Of a stretch of DNA of 64,000 bases, positions 47,841 to 57,830 are shown one piece after another. The stretch's first letter is position 1. Each line of letters begins with the position of its first letter. The notes below the pieces were generated by a model. The model had not been told where the DNA came from. It did no database searches and saw nothing but the letters and a program-made list of their open reading frames with translations. The DNA is from Ctena decussata (taxonomy: Eukaryota; Mollusca; Bivalvia; Lucinida; Lucinidae): contig OZ022507.1 of assembly GCA_963989385.1 (NCBI GenBank), positions 58,787,400 to 58,851,399 on the forward strand. The letters run 5' to 3'. The position numbers and the translations under genes were made by a program.

Positions 47841-49294
47841 AAAATATATAGAGGCTACTGACTGATCGGTTTTTAAATTCCGATATCAGTTCCAAATTCA
47901 GTTCTAAATTCATTGGAAAAACGGAAGCAAATTCCGAATTTAGACGCAAAATCATTTTCAAATTCTTCAGGAGAGTACCCAATCTGCTCTGCGTGTTGTT
48001 CTAAAGAAATAAGTTCCCAGGCTCTCACGCCTAGCCTCCCAAAGGTAATCGGAAGGCACCAAAGGCCGAGTAATGAAATGCTTTACGGTGGCTTTTGAAT
48101 CATGTAGCGTATACTGCGCCTCTGAATGGGTCATCACATCTCTGTGCATGGAGGCCCCTCCTGGCCTATGGACTAAAACGTTGAATGTATATGTATTAAA
48201 GAAATTGCTTGACCAATTTAGATGTGTCGCAAATGAACCTGACTGTAACGCCAACATGCAAATAGAAATTTTAAGACGTCATGATACTTCTTTTTTAGTA
48301 AACGCTTTTTTGGCTAGTGGACTCTCCGGGTATCTACATATTACGCCAATTTGGTTACGTGCCTTCCCTTGTGTCGGCTGGTCCGCACTTAAATATATGC
48401 TGTTTATGCATAGGCCGCTTCAAATTAAAGTCTCTTCTAAAAATCAATTTTCCACCTAGCACATTAAATTTTGGCCGAGAAAGTAAACTTCGCATTTATT
48501 TTTTGATTTGTGTCTTGGTTTATTTCTCGTCAAAATCTCCCGTTCAGTAATTGACCAGTTTTTTTTCTTCTCAATATTCATATTGTTTACCATTGCATTT
48601 GATCATGTAGCCTAAAATAATGACTAAAACATTAGCAAATTATTCTTTAGAATGTGCTTAAATGTGAAGCAATCAACTTACAATAGGCTCGCTGCACCTC
48701 GCTCTCTCTCCCCACCCCGCCCCCCATTCCCAGAAAGGTCGGCGGGCAGTAACTCGCAAGGGAAAGTGAATCTGTCGATATGGCACAGAATTTTGAACAC
48801 GTTAAAGGCACTAAATATATGAATTTTCCAGCTAATCCCGAAGCTCTGTAGATTCGGTGAATAGAAACGGGTTACTTCTTTGTCATTAAGGCCCGAAAAT
48901 AAATAAACTGACTATTTCAAGTCAAGGCCGATCAGGAAGTTTCAGTACATCATGGTGGGTGACTCTCAGTCTGACTCGTTTTTCAGTCGCCTTTCAGATT
49001 TTTATAGATTACGTGTATATTAGCAAAGGTAAAACATCTGAAAAAAACACGAAGAAATGTATATCCTCTAGCCGAAACAACATTCCGTCCCTGTATAAAC
49101 TTGAAGAACTCTTTTGATAATCAAGGGCAGATAACTCCAATGCAAATTGTCAATACTGGACAGTTTTCGTAGACATGCGAGTTTTTTTATCCATCTATGT
49201 TTTCTGCAAGTTTGTCGAAGAAATGATCGGTAATGTAAACTATCGATAAGCAGGTTGACATTTTCTCTATTATCACAAGTCATGGAAAGTTTTG
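47841..49294. other. 1.45 kb with no supported gene
   Basis: A 128-codon plus-strand frame (48,073-48,459) and a 96-codon minus-strand frame (47,967-48,257) overlap each other, and neither shows a recognised domain, signal peptide or membrane pattern. The longer could be an exon or a transposon relic. I treat it as unproven. Confidence 0.5.
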
Positions 49295-49308
49295 GTTGCC
49301 ATGGCAAC
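49295..49308. promoter_or_regulatory. Perfect X-box-like palindrome (RFX site candidate)
   Basis: GTTGCCATGGCAAC is a perfect 14-bp palindrome matching the known animal RFX X-box consensus. Two weaker relatives follow at 49,660 (GTTACTATGGCAAT) and 49,835 (GTTGTCATGGTAAC). No gene start is visible nearby, so regulatory function is conjecture. Confidence 0.4.
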
Positions 49309-49834
49309 ACCATTTTGGAATCAATCTGACCCAAACCCTTATGCTGTTTTTCTCACTACCAATGTCTGCTGCAATTGTTCTGTAATTTAGATTGGTTAAA
49401 CAGGCCTTATGGATACTCTTGGGTGAATCCTTGATCAGTCCACGGACTAGCGACAAATCCAGCTTTATTATAGGTCAGCTTGCGAGTCCTTGTCTCTGGT
49501 TAGGTACTGCAGCGCATGCTTTCTACTTTCAAGCATTAGTTTCTACAATTATCTCGCAAAAAATAAATGTTTTGGGTAAAATTATGAGAAAAACTATTCA
49601 TACACTCTTTTCTCGGCCACCGAAAACTTGATTTTTCTTGTTGCTAAGACACAGTCTGCGTTACTATGGCAATAATGATGAAATAGATTGATGGTTAAGT
49701 GTCACTTTCGTCATTTAATGCATATTTAGATTCATTGGAGTCCTTTATATGATCAACATATGCTAAATAGAGTCATCAAATCGGGAAAAGTGGTGTATTG
49801 TCGCTTTACAGACGGTATGTATGTTTAAGCGCGT

Positions 49835-49848
49835 GTTGTCATGGTAAC
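49835..49848. promoter_or_regulatory. X-box-like motif
   Basis: GTTGTCATGGTAAC has the half-site spacing of RFX X-boxes. It is 540 bp from the perfect site at 49,295. Function is not shown. Confidence 0.3.
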
Positions 49849-50020
49849 AGGCTCGGAATCAAATAATTTTTTTCATTTTTTGAGACAGGCATGTTCTTTG
49901 GTATCATGTGGCATGATATGAGTAATTTTGAAACAGAGGCCAAAAATGGCCCATATCGACCCTAGCCCTTTGCTAATAAAATGCAATTTTTGTGTCATAT
50001 GATAAACAGAATCCTGCATT

Positions 50021-50140
50021 CGTGCTCCTGTATTATTGAATTTATTAAACTCGTTAGTGAAAACGATAAGATGCTCGGCAGAGCCTCGCATCTTATCTTT
50101 TTCCCCAACTCGTTTAATAAATTCAATAATACACGAGCAC
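50021..50140. repeat. 120-bp hairpin-forming inverted repeat
   Basis: The left arm starts CGTGCTCCTGTATTATTGAA and ends GATAAGATGC; the right arm is its complement (GCATCTTATC to ATACACGAGCAC). The arms are about 53 bp with a 13-nt loop and one mismatched block of about nine positions. A palindromic MITE is most likely. A small-RNA hairpin is the alternative, and nothing decides it. Confidence 0.75.
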
Positions 50141-50703
50141 TCATGTAAGCTCCTCTATTTCTCACACTCATCTGCAGTAATAGTATTAACTGACAGTTAA
50201 AAGGTTCACTGACTAACTACTGATACTTGAGTTTCGTAACCCTGTTTCATTGTACGGTTCGGCATCGCCGGTAAACTCTTTTAATGGTCGTAAAACACAA
50301 CGAAGTTAACGTTTAACGCCGATTAGAGCCAATTCTTTTCGTCGAATGATCACATAGGTTTAGGAGCCAAAATCACGTAGGTGGCGAATTCTAGGTTCAA
50401 ATTCGGCGAATTCTTAAATGACAGTTTATGAAAATAATAATATCCTTTGTCTTTTCAAGTGGACACGACTTTCTTACTTTGCCGCAAAAACAAAATAATT
50501 GTGCATTTCATAATCTCATAAGGAATACAGAAAAACGTCCTTCCGCCTGCAAAGACATTTTGCTAGTTCTTATCACAAACAACAAGATCTGTCACAGCCT
50601 GACAGCGCCTTGCCCATCACATAAAAAGCTTTAACGTAAAACTTTAACATTTTGCTAACGCCGCCGCCGCCTCCAACGCCAACGCCGTTCAGGCGAGCTA
50701 AAA
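50141..50703. other. No gene recognised; GCC-rich repeat end at right
   Basis: A 68-codon frame at 50,428 lacks recognisable features. The right 45 bp (AACGCCGCCGCCGCCTCC to CGAGCTAAAATTAA) match the end of the 35,155-35,942 repeat. Confidence 0.5.
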
Positions 50704-50929
50704 TTAACCCATTGCATTCTGGGGATTTTTGTCGTCTGCTGAAATTGTCGTCTGCATCAAAAATCAAGAATATTTTGACAATATTGGTCTAACTAACTCT
50801 TGTAGAAATGATGTCTAAGCAGCAAACAGTTTGGATCGCAGATCAGGCCCCACGTTTGTGGGGCCTGATCTGGGTCCAAACTGTTTTCCAATATACCCAT
50901 AAAGGGGTATCCCGAATGGAATGGGTTAA
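50704..50929. mobile_element. 218-bp piggyBac-like MITE (TTAA target duplication)
   Basis: The element (50,708-50,925) is flanked by TTAA at 50,704-50,707 and 50,926-50,929. Its inverted ends are CCCATTGCATTCTGGGG and the complement of CCCATTCCATTCGGGAT. TTAA duplication and CCC-starting termini are hallmarks of the piggyBac superfamily. There is no coding capacity. Inside lies a near-perfect hairpin at 50,824-50,886. Confidence 0.8.
50824..50886. repeat. 63-bp near-perfect hairpin inside the MITE
   Basis: The arm AAACAGTTTGGATCGCAG, then ATCAGGCCCCAC, pairs with its complement around a GTTT loop, with about two mismatches in 29 pairs. It could form a pre-miRNA-like stem if transcribed, but MITEs often have such stems. 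Confidence 0.8.
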
Positions 50930-51151
50930 TTAAACGTAGTTATTACCGCAAAGTTTTGTGCAATTTTCTCATTCAGTCTTACTTTTTCTTGTGTCTTCAA
51001 ATTCTAACAAAGAATGTGTGATATTTCGCTGTGTAAGAGAAAAGTCTACTTAGGCCCGCAAACCTGATCACGTAGGCCCCGTATTGGACGATTTGATCAC
51101 CTAGGTCCCACCGTGCATCATTATATCATATTGTCATTATGTCCCAAACGT

Positions 51152-51360
51152 GTGGTTCACCGGTAGTTCAATTGGAAAAGCGCTGGCCTGCTGATCCAGC
51201 AGACCCTGGGTTCAACAGCCACTCAAAGTGGAAATCTTTCCACCCGTAAACGGGGTTATATTGTACACCGTCTTTCACGATCACCCTCCCATCGTCCAGA
51301 TATGACTGAAATACTATTAAAAAGGACGTAAAATCGCATGTAATCCATCATCCATTCATT
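51152..51360 (+). mobile_element. SINE family B, near-complete plus-strand copy
   Basis: The head has an A-box-like TAGTTCAATTGG and a decayed B box (GGTTCAACAGCC), with GCTGGCCTGCTGATCCAGC between. The body continues GTAAACGGGGTTATATTGTA, GATATGACTGAAATACT and GGACGTAAAATCGCATG, ending in CATCCATTCATT. It is the plus-strand counterpart of copies at 53,051 and 54,078. No clear target duplication remains. Confidence 0.85.
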
Positions 51361-52204
51361 TAAAACACGTGCACAAAGTTTGAAAACAATCCATTGAAAA
51401 CTGCAGTACAAACTCAATACCCAGTATACCACAGGTGAAGAAGAGTTCAAAGTTTGGAAATGGTCCTTTGAAAACCGAAAGAGGAGTTATACACCGACCA
51501 TTTTTTAAAACAAGAATATCGATGGGACCGATGGCTGCTCCCCGAAGGCGTACAACAAGTGAATGGGTATCCTGGTGAAGGAGTGATTTTTTGTTTAAAT
51601 TTAATGCAATGTAAACAAAAAAAAAAAAAAAAAAAAAAAAATAGAGGTAAAAGAAGAAGACTGTCCTCCTTCATTGTCTGAAGTTCCATTTACTTCCCTT
51701 GAATACTTTTGGAGGTATGCTCCAGACAAGAGAATACAAAAAACTAGAAAGGGAGGTAACTTTTTAAATACTTGTGACAGGGTTATAGCTCTTGTGCATT
51801 GCACCTCTTATCATTACCCTCTATCAGTGAGTGAAGTTTCATTCAATACCCCCCCCCCCCGTAATACTTTCAGAGATATGCTCCGGACAAATGGGTGACT
51901 GACAGACTGACAGACAGACAAAGCGACTACTATGTGCTCACCCTTCGGGAAGCATAAAAATGTCAGTCTTGCAAGTAAATATTAATTATTTTCCAACTAG
52001 AAACTGCTTCTCGCGACTGAATAAATGTCCGTTTATATTCAGAGTGGTGGGGGTGCGGGGGGAGGGGGGGGGGGGGCTAGTAGTTTATCCTCTTCCCCTC
52101 TCGATTTATTTCCAATCTCGATCGCCTATGTTCGTGCAGAAATTTGAAATTCCAGTAAGTTACTGAGACAAATCCATGTATCCGCGCCCTGTGTGATTGC
52201 GCAT
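51361..52204. other. No gene; simple-sequence tracts
   Basis: Holds a poly-A run (51,617-51,640), a C-run (51,849-51,859), a small GACAGACAG tract (51,898-51,920) and a G-rich stretch (52,048-52,076). Two repeats near 51,660-51,725 and 51,825-51,895 share GTTTCATTCAATACC / GTTCCATTTACTTCC, ending in AGATATGCTCC. Frames of 60 to 80 codons here run through the homopolymers. Confidence 0.6.
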
Positions 52205-52457
52205 CCATCTCCGAATCGATTGATTTGGGTTTAACGGCCCTTTGAGACAGTATTTCAGTCTATGTCGGGCCGTCTCCCAGAGAGAGAAAGAAAAGTGAAA
52301 TGATAGACGAGAGAAAAATGTCCAAACAGCACCCTCCCACACCTACTGCAAGCACAGTAGGCCCTTGCCCTACTATTGTCCAAATCAGTAGGACGCCCCG
52401 GCACTGGAAGTTACACACAGCGCCATCGCACCACCCGACCACCCCCATCTCCGAATC
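52205..52457 (-). mobile_element. SINE-like family C, complete minus-strand copy with 13-bp target duplication
   Basis: CCATCTCCGAATC is duplicated at 52,205-52,217 and 52,445-52,457, enclosing a 227-bp element. On the minus strand it matches 47,585-47,828 along its length, including GGACAAGGGC-like, GTTTGGACATTTTTCTC and GGGCCGTTAAACCC. Two complete copies with different duplications establish the family boundaries. Confidence 0.93.
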
Positions 52458-53039
52458 TAATCGAAAAGATTCGATGCTAGGGACGAGTCATTCATTATCA
52501 GATGTGTGTGTGGCGAGAAATGTTTTCGAACACCGTCCCCTCCCCACCCCCGATTAGTGACAAAACAGTTAATGACCCCCTCCCTACCCCACAACAGTAC
52601 ATGAGAATGACTATATTTCCTATTTTATGTCAGACTGACCTCAATTAAACCTATGAAAGACTCATTTTTACAGGTTAATTATTAATACAGATTAATGGTC
52701 CATTGCATGTTTCTTGCATTTTTTCTGCATATGCTGGCCTAGGAATCTGATGCTGAATGCTGTATAAGGCTGTTAATGATATTAAGGGGAGGGGGTCTGG
52801 GGTGCAGCCCCAAGAAGCCAAAGCAATTTTGTTGATGATAGGCACCTAGAGATTTGGTGCAACAAAGGCGTGCATTAAATTAATAAATTTACTGATTGGC
52901 ATGATTTCATAGATTAATTCATACTGTTCTATTAAAGCAAAGCAAATCAATGGAAATTTTTCAGAACCTGAAGCGGAGAAAAGTTCTTAAATTTTTCTTT
53001 GTAAATGTTTTAAAGACAAGTTTGAAAGAGAAGAACTAA
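52458..53039. other. No gene recognised
   Basis: C-rich stretch at 52,535-52,590 followed by AT-rich intergenic sequence. GGGGAGGGGGTCTGGGGTGC (52,788-52,807) is simple G-rich sequence. Confidence 0.55.
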
Positions 53040-53257
53040 TCTGAAAATGTAGGATGGATGGATGGATGACTTGCGATTTTACGTCCTTTTCAACAGTATT
53101 GCAGTTATATCAGGACGATTGGACGGTGATAATGAAAGGCTATGTGCAATGGAACCCCGTTTACGGTATGAAAGATTCTCGCCTCGAGCGGGATATGAAT
53201 CCGGTCCGTTAGATCAGCAGGCCACCCACTGAGCTACCGGGGCTCCTCTGAAAATGT
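53040..53257 (-). mobile_element. SINE family B with 11-bp target duplication
   Basis: TCTGAAAATGT is duplicated at 53,040-53,050 and 53,247-53,257 around a 196-bp element. On the minus strand the head carries the A-box region GTAGCTCAGTGGG and a mutated B box, followed by the family body and CCATCCATCCATCC tail. It lacks about 9 bp (the GTTAAGCGC segment) present in the 54,078 copy. Confidence 0.92.
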
Positions 53258-53264
53258 TGGAATA

Positions 53265-53560
53265 ATGGGGGGGGGGGGAGAAAGTATCTTGGTGGCTATG
53301 CCCCCAGAAGCTGAGACATTTTCTTAAAATGAAGACTGATGGAAAAATTCTTACCCCCTCCACCCCCATCCCCCACTTTCATATGCCTAAAACAATAGTT
53401 GACCCCTCCCCTGTCCCATGGCTTAATGCTTTCCACCACATCCCCTCCCCAACCCCCAGTAGTAGATCACGAAAAATAAATCCGCCCCCCCCCCCCCCCC
53501 CACACACACACTCCTTGAATGTACCCCCCTCCCCCTACCCCTCCCCACCTGGTAATAAAT
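53265..53560. repeat. Poly-G, poly-C and CA/CCT-rich low-complexity block
   Basis: A G-run at 53,269-53,278, a C-run of about 17 at 53,486-53,502 followed by CACACACACAC, and CCCTCCCC stretches. Short frames here are proline- or glycine-rich artefacts. Confidence 0.8.
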
Positions 53561-53721
53561 GACTCGTCCCTTAGCGCGCGCAGACAAGCAAAACTCGGGT
53601 AATAATACGAACAACTTCCTCAGGGAAAGACATATGGCTCGAAGATAACATTAGAGTACCTTCAAGGATAAACACTAGCCCTATGTATAGATGGCGTTAG
53701 AGTATTTAGGGAGAAACACCC

Positions 53722-53805
53722 CAATGGGCACATGACGTCAAAATGACGTAACACTGACGTCGATGCGACATACTGACGTCATTTCAACGCCATGGGCCTG
53801 CTGGG
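53722..53805. repeat. Third copy of the TGACGTCA palindrome
   Basis: CAATGGGCACATGACGTCAA to GACGTCATTTCAACGCCATG then GGCCTGCTGGG. Aligns with 37,335-37,436 with a shorter middle. Confidence 0.7.
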
Positions 53806-54065
53806 ACTGGGCCTATAAATGACAGCAGGAATAGGCATTTGGCCTACAGGTGACAGTAGAGTACCTCAGACATATACAATTGGCATATAGTGAGTGATAT
53901 GGAATTTACGGCACATCAGCACCAAAGGGCTATTTCGCGCCGAAGACATGATATAACCTTAGGGATCTGTACACGGCATATAGGTGACAGTACAGTACCT
54001 AAGTGATAGTGACAGGGCTCATTGATGACACTGGAGTACCTTGGGGATGTCTACTTGGGCTACGG

Positions 54066-54287
54066 TGACAGAAGAGTTGGATGATGGATGACTTGTGATT
54101 TCACGTCCTTTTCAACGGTATTTCAGTTATATCAGGACGATGGGATTATAATAGTGAAAGGCTGTGTGCAATGGAACCCCGTTTACGGTAGGAAAGATAC
54201 TCACCTCAAGCGGGATTCGAACCCGGTCCGCTAGATCAGTAGGCCAGCGCTTAACCCACTGAGCTACCGCGCTCCTGACAGAAGAGT
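54066..54287 (-). mobile_element. SINE family B, complete copy with 12-bp target duplication, in the minisatellite
   Basis: TGACAGAAGAGT flanks a 198-bp element (54,078-54,275). The minus-strand head AGGAGCGCGGTAGCTCAGTG, then GGTTAAGCGC, has a clean A box (TAGCTCAGTGGG) and B box (GGTTCGAATCC). The body ends in AAATCACAAGTCATCC. This copy is the best guide to the family consensus. The duplication consists of minisatellite sequence. Confidence 0.95.
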
Positions 54288-55965
54288 ACATCAGGGAAAG
54301 AGACTGGGGCTATAGATGGCAGTAGAGTACATCATGGGTAAAAGTGGGACTAAAGGTGGCAGGGGAGCACATCATGGATAAAGACTGGGCCTATAGGCGG
54401 CAGTAGAGTACAACATGAATAGAGACTGGGCCTGAAGGTGGCAGTAGAGCACTCCAGGGATAAACACTGGGCCTTAAGGTGGCAGATATGTATATCATCG
54501 ACAGAGACTGGGCCTGAAGGTGGCGTCTATAGGTGGCAGAAGGGTACATCAAGGAGAGATTGGGACTATATGTGGCAGTAGAGCACACCAGGGATAGAGA
54601 CTCTGCCTATAGGTGGCAGTAGAGCACACCGGGGATAGAGACTGGGCATAAAGATGACAGAAGTGTACATAAGGAATTGAGATTGGGCATATAGTTGGCA
54701 GTAGAGTACATCAGGGAAAGAGTGGGCATAAAGGTGACAAAAAAGTACATCAGGGATAGAGACTGGGACTTTAGGTGGCAGTATAGTACATCAATGATAG
54801 AGACTGGGCATTAAGGTGATAGAAGTGTACATCAGGAATTCAGATTGGGCATATAGTTGGCAGTAGAGTACATCAGGGAAAGAGACTGGGACTTTAGGTG
54901 GCAGTATAGTACATCAGTGATAGTGACTGGGCATAAAGGTGACAGAAGAGTACATCAGGGATAGAGGCAGTGCCTATCGGTGGTAGTAGAGTACATCAGG
55001 GATAGAGACTGGGTCTATAGGTAGTAGAAAAGTACACCATGGAAAGAGACTGGGACTATAAGTGGAAATAGAGTACATCGGGTATAGAGACTGGAGTTAT
55101 AGGTGGCGGTGGAGTACATCAGGGTAGAAACTGAGTCTACAGGTGGCAGAAAAGCACACCAGGAATAGAGACTGTGCCTTTAGGTGGCAGTAGAGCACAT
55201 CAAAGAAGGTGACTGGATCTATAGGTGGAAGTAGAGTTCACCAGGGACTCAGACTGGGCATACAGGTGACAGTAGAGTACACCAGGGATAGAGACTGGGT
55301 CTACAAATAACATTGGAGTACATCATGGATAGAGACCGGGCACTATAGGTGACATAAGAGTACCTAATTAAAGGGTAAAGACTCAGCCTAAGGTGACAAC
55401 AGACTACCTCAAGGGTAGAGTCTGGGTCTGTACTGTAGGTGTCAGAAGAGTCCATCAGGGATAGACATTGACTGGGCCAATAGGTGGAAGCAGAGTACAT
55501 CGGGTATAGAGACTGGGCATAAATACAGACTGGGCACAAAGGTGACAGTAGAGTACACCAGGGATAGTGATTGGGTCTATAAATAACATTGGGGTACGGC
55601 AGAGATAGAGACTGGGTCTATAAGCATGATAGGTGGCATAAGCGTACCTAAAGGTAAAGACTGGGCCTAAGGTGACAATACAGTGCCTCGAGGGTAGAGT
55701 CTGGGTCTATACTGTAGGTGTCAGTAGAGTCAATCAGGGATAGAGACTGGGTCCTTAAGTATGTCAGGGATAGAGACTGGGCTACAGGTGACACAAGAGT
55801 ACCTAAAGGTAAAGACTCGGCCTAAGGTGACAACAGAGTACCTCAAGGGTAGAGTCTGGGTCTGTACTGTAGGTGCCAGAGGAGTCTGTCAGGGATAGAC
55901 ATGGACTGGGCCTATAGGTGAAAGTAGAGTACATCGGGTATAGTCTGTAGCTGTATGATAAATAA

Positions 55966-56154
55966 AAACATGCTAGCTTAAGCCGTTCTTCAGATATTGT
56001 GTTCTCATATATAATGACAAAGTCGAAAAAGGGACCACTTGCTTAACAGGCCAGAGCTAAACCCACAGAGATACCGGAGCTCCTCTCGCTGTATGTACTT
56101 CATAGTTAAACTACAATCGCGTCCAAAGTACAAAGATGCATCCGCCATGTGCCT
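55966..56154. other. No gene; decayed SINE head fragment possible
   Basis: GCTTAACAGGCCAGAGCTAA then CCCACAGAGATACCGGAGCT resembles the minus-strand tRNA head of family B in decayed form (about 56,040-56,088). Confidence 0.4.
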
Positions 56155-57210
56155 GATTTTTGTCTATCAACTAGTCTTCAAGAGCAAAATCTCTGAACCA
56201 TGATATATAGGCTATTTACCTACATACAACTGAATAATTGAGTCGCGATACGAGAAAACCAACAAAATGGTGCGCACAGCGCTGACTCAGATCAGCCTGG
56301 TCATCCGCCCAGTCTGATCAGAGTCTTCGCTGTTCGCATGGAGGTAGCTTAGACCCTTAGCTATCCTTTAAGCGCTTAACGAAGACTCTGATTAAACTGG
56401 GTGGATGCCCAGGTTAATCTGAGTCTGCGCTAGGCGCACAACTACTTAGTTGGCGTTCTCGTGTCGCGGCTCATAATTATTATAGTTTCATGTTTCACTG
56501 TGTCAATATCTCCAGTGCAACATTACATCAAATAGTCTTCAAATTATGACGAAATCACTGGACCATGAAATAAGGGTCACTGACCCACAAACATTCGGTG
56601 AGGTCTGTGTTTGCATCAGAAATAACTAATAACCCAGACAAAAAGCAAACTCACTAGACCATGAAATATAAGTCACTGACCTACATACACAGTTCCCGGT
56701 GAATGGTTCTGCCAAACTGAGTCAATGTCTCATGTACATGTACATCAAACAAATAGTCTTCAAGAAAAAAGACAAAATCACGGAACCATGACCCACATCC
56801 ATTCAACAGGGTAAATGTTTGCATCACATGGAACAAGTATCTTAGTTACTACAATTCACCGGCTGTTAATCTTCAGGATAAAAAGCAAAATCAGTGAACC
56901 GTGAAATATAGGTCATAGACCTGCATATATAGTTGAAGGTCACTGGTTGTTTCACACTGAGTCAATACATTAAGGACAACATTTATCCCTCACTGCCTCT
57001 GTCAGTATCACTGGATCGTGAAATGAAGATCACCGACTCAAACTCACGGAATGAACTAAATGTGTTATTTTATGGAAGCAAAATCCATAATATAACCTTC
57101 AAAATATAAAGAAAAATCTCTGGACAGTATGTTATAGGTCGATGACTGTGGATGTATATTCAGGTCAATGGTTGTGTCACACTAAGCCAACATCTAAAGC
57201 ATATTATATT
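56155..57210. repeat. Degenerate tandem array of about 110-130 bp, split by a foldback element
   Basis: The motif TCTTCAAGA..AAAATCACTGGACC followed by ATGAAATATAGGTCACTGACC and TACATACA recurs near 56,175, 56,530, 56,637, 56,757, 56,870, 57,001 and 57,098. Some units add GGTCACTGGTTGTTTCACAC and TGAGTCAATA. Units are strongly diverged. The 56,263-56,450 inverted repeat lies between the first and second. Confidence 0.75.
56263..56450. repeat. Foldback element, paired arms of the GATCAGCCTGG family
   Basis: The left arm (56,263-56,345: CCAACAAAATGGTGCGCAC, CAGATCAGCCTGGTCATCC, CTGATCAGAGTCTTCG) is inverted at 56,380-56,450 (GAAGACTCTGATTAAACTGG to CAACTACTTAGTTGG). Single arms occur at 36,625 and 44,213, so the complete element is probably this inverted-repeat form. 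Confidence 0.78.
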
Positions 57211-57362
57211 CATTCATCCACTAGGCTTTAAGATCTAAGGGAATAGCTATGATGTCCTAGATATTGACCTCTGGTCCCGACCCGAGGTATGAACCCATGG
57301 AAGTAAATCAGACCACTGTAGTAAATTTCGCGGAATAGACCTTACATGACACATTCAGATCA

Positions 57363-57460
57363 GGGTTCCATTACATGGAGTCTTCTATTCTTACCCTGTC
57401 ATCGTCTTGATATGACTGAAATACTATTGAAAATACGGTAAAATCGCCACTCATCTGTCA
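57363..57460 (+). mobile_element. SINE family B, 3' body fragment
   Basis: AGGGTTCCATTACATGGAG, CCCTGTCATCGTCTTGATAT, GACTGAAATACTATTGAAAA and GGTAAAATCGCCACTCATC follow the family B body in order. No tRNA head. Confidence 0.75.
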
Positions 57461-57469
57461 CAATCGAAC

Positions 57470-57575
57470 CCCCGCTTCTCCGGTCTTTCGGATGAGACTT
57501 TAAACCGAGGTCCCGTCTCCATATGACCTCGATGTTGGTGGGACGTTAAACCCGAGTTCACTCACTCACTCATCT
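57470..57575. repeat. Possible 3' segment of another dispersed repeat
   Basis: TTCGGATGAGACTTTAAACC and GAGGTCCCGTCTCC, then GGGACGTTAAACCCGAGTTC and ACTCACTCACTC, look like a SINE 3' end (compare ACGTTAAAC in families A and C). The beginning shows AATCGAACCCCCGC, perhaps a B-box remnant. I cannot place it in a family. Confidence 0.4.
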
Positions 57576-57630
57576 ATCACAATCATATACATTGTACTGT
57601 GATACAAAGTGATGCGAGATTTGAGCTCAC

Positions 57631-57830
57631 AGTCAACTCCCGATAACTCGAACTCTGATATCTCAAAATATGTTCTTACATCAAAGAATGTATTTCCTTT
57701 TTTCATTTACGTTTTTCCCCTGTTATCTCAAACAACTGATATCTCAAAGTAAATTTTCTGGTACCAGAAAATTTACTTTGAGATATCAGTAGTTTGGGCT
57801 GAAATATGACTCGAGATATCGAGAGTTGAC
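57631..57830. mobile_element. Dispersed palindromic MITE-like element sharing the satellite core
   Basis: Ends GTCAACTCCCGATAACTCGA and the complement of GTCAACTCTCGATATCTCGA form 20-bp inverted repeats (18 of 20 match). The inner part (57,731-57,799) is an almost perfect palindrome centred on GGTACC: CAAACAACTGATATCTCAAA then GTAAATTTTCT. That segment matches the satellite monomer core (CAAACAACTGATATCTCAAA then GTCAATTTTCT, centred on GGGCCC). Lies 23 kb from the satellite edge. No clear target duplication. Confidence 0.82.

Larger units (their letters stand above)
53640..55965. repeat. Minisatellite with a period near 41-42 bp
   Basis: About 50 degenerate units resemble GACTGGGCCTATAGGTGGCA followed by GTAGAGTACATCAGGGATAG A. 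The unit length varies from about 38 to 46 bp. The array is interrupted by a SINE (54,078-54,275) and contains the TGACGTCA repeat near its left end. Because 42 is a multiple of three, long repetitive frames occur by chance on the minus strand (54,391-54,588, 55,249-55,539), rich in Ser, Tyr and Pro. No start context or flanking gene supports them. Confidence 0.9.

Noticed and set aside
48073..48459. 128-codon plus-strand frame as a gene.
   Set aside because: No recognised motif, an overlapping long frame exists on the other strand, and no splice or promoter evidence could be read. Left as unproven rather than annotated.
51152..51225. Functional tRNA on the plus strand.
   Set aside because: A- and B-box-like motifs are present, but the T-arm is decayed (GGTTCAACAGCC) and a SINE family B body follows directly.
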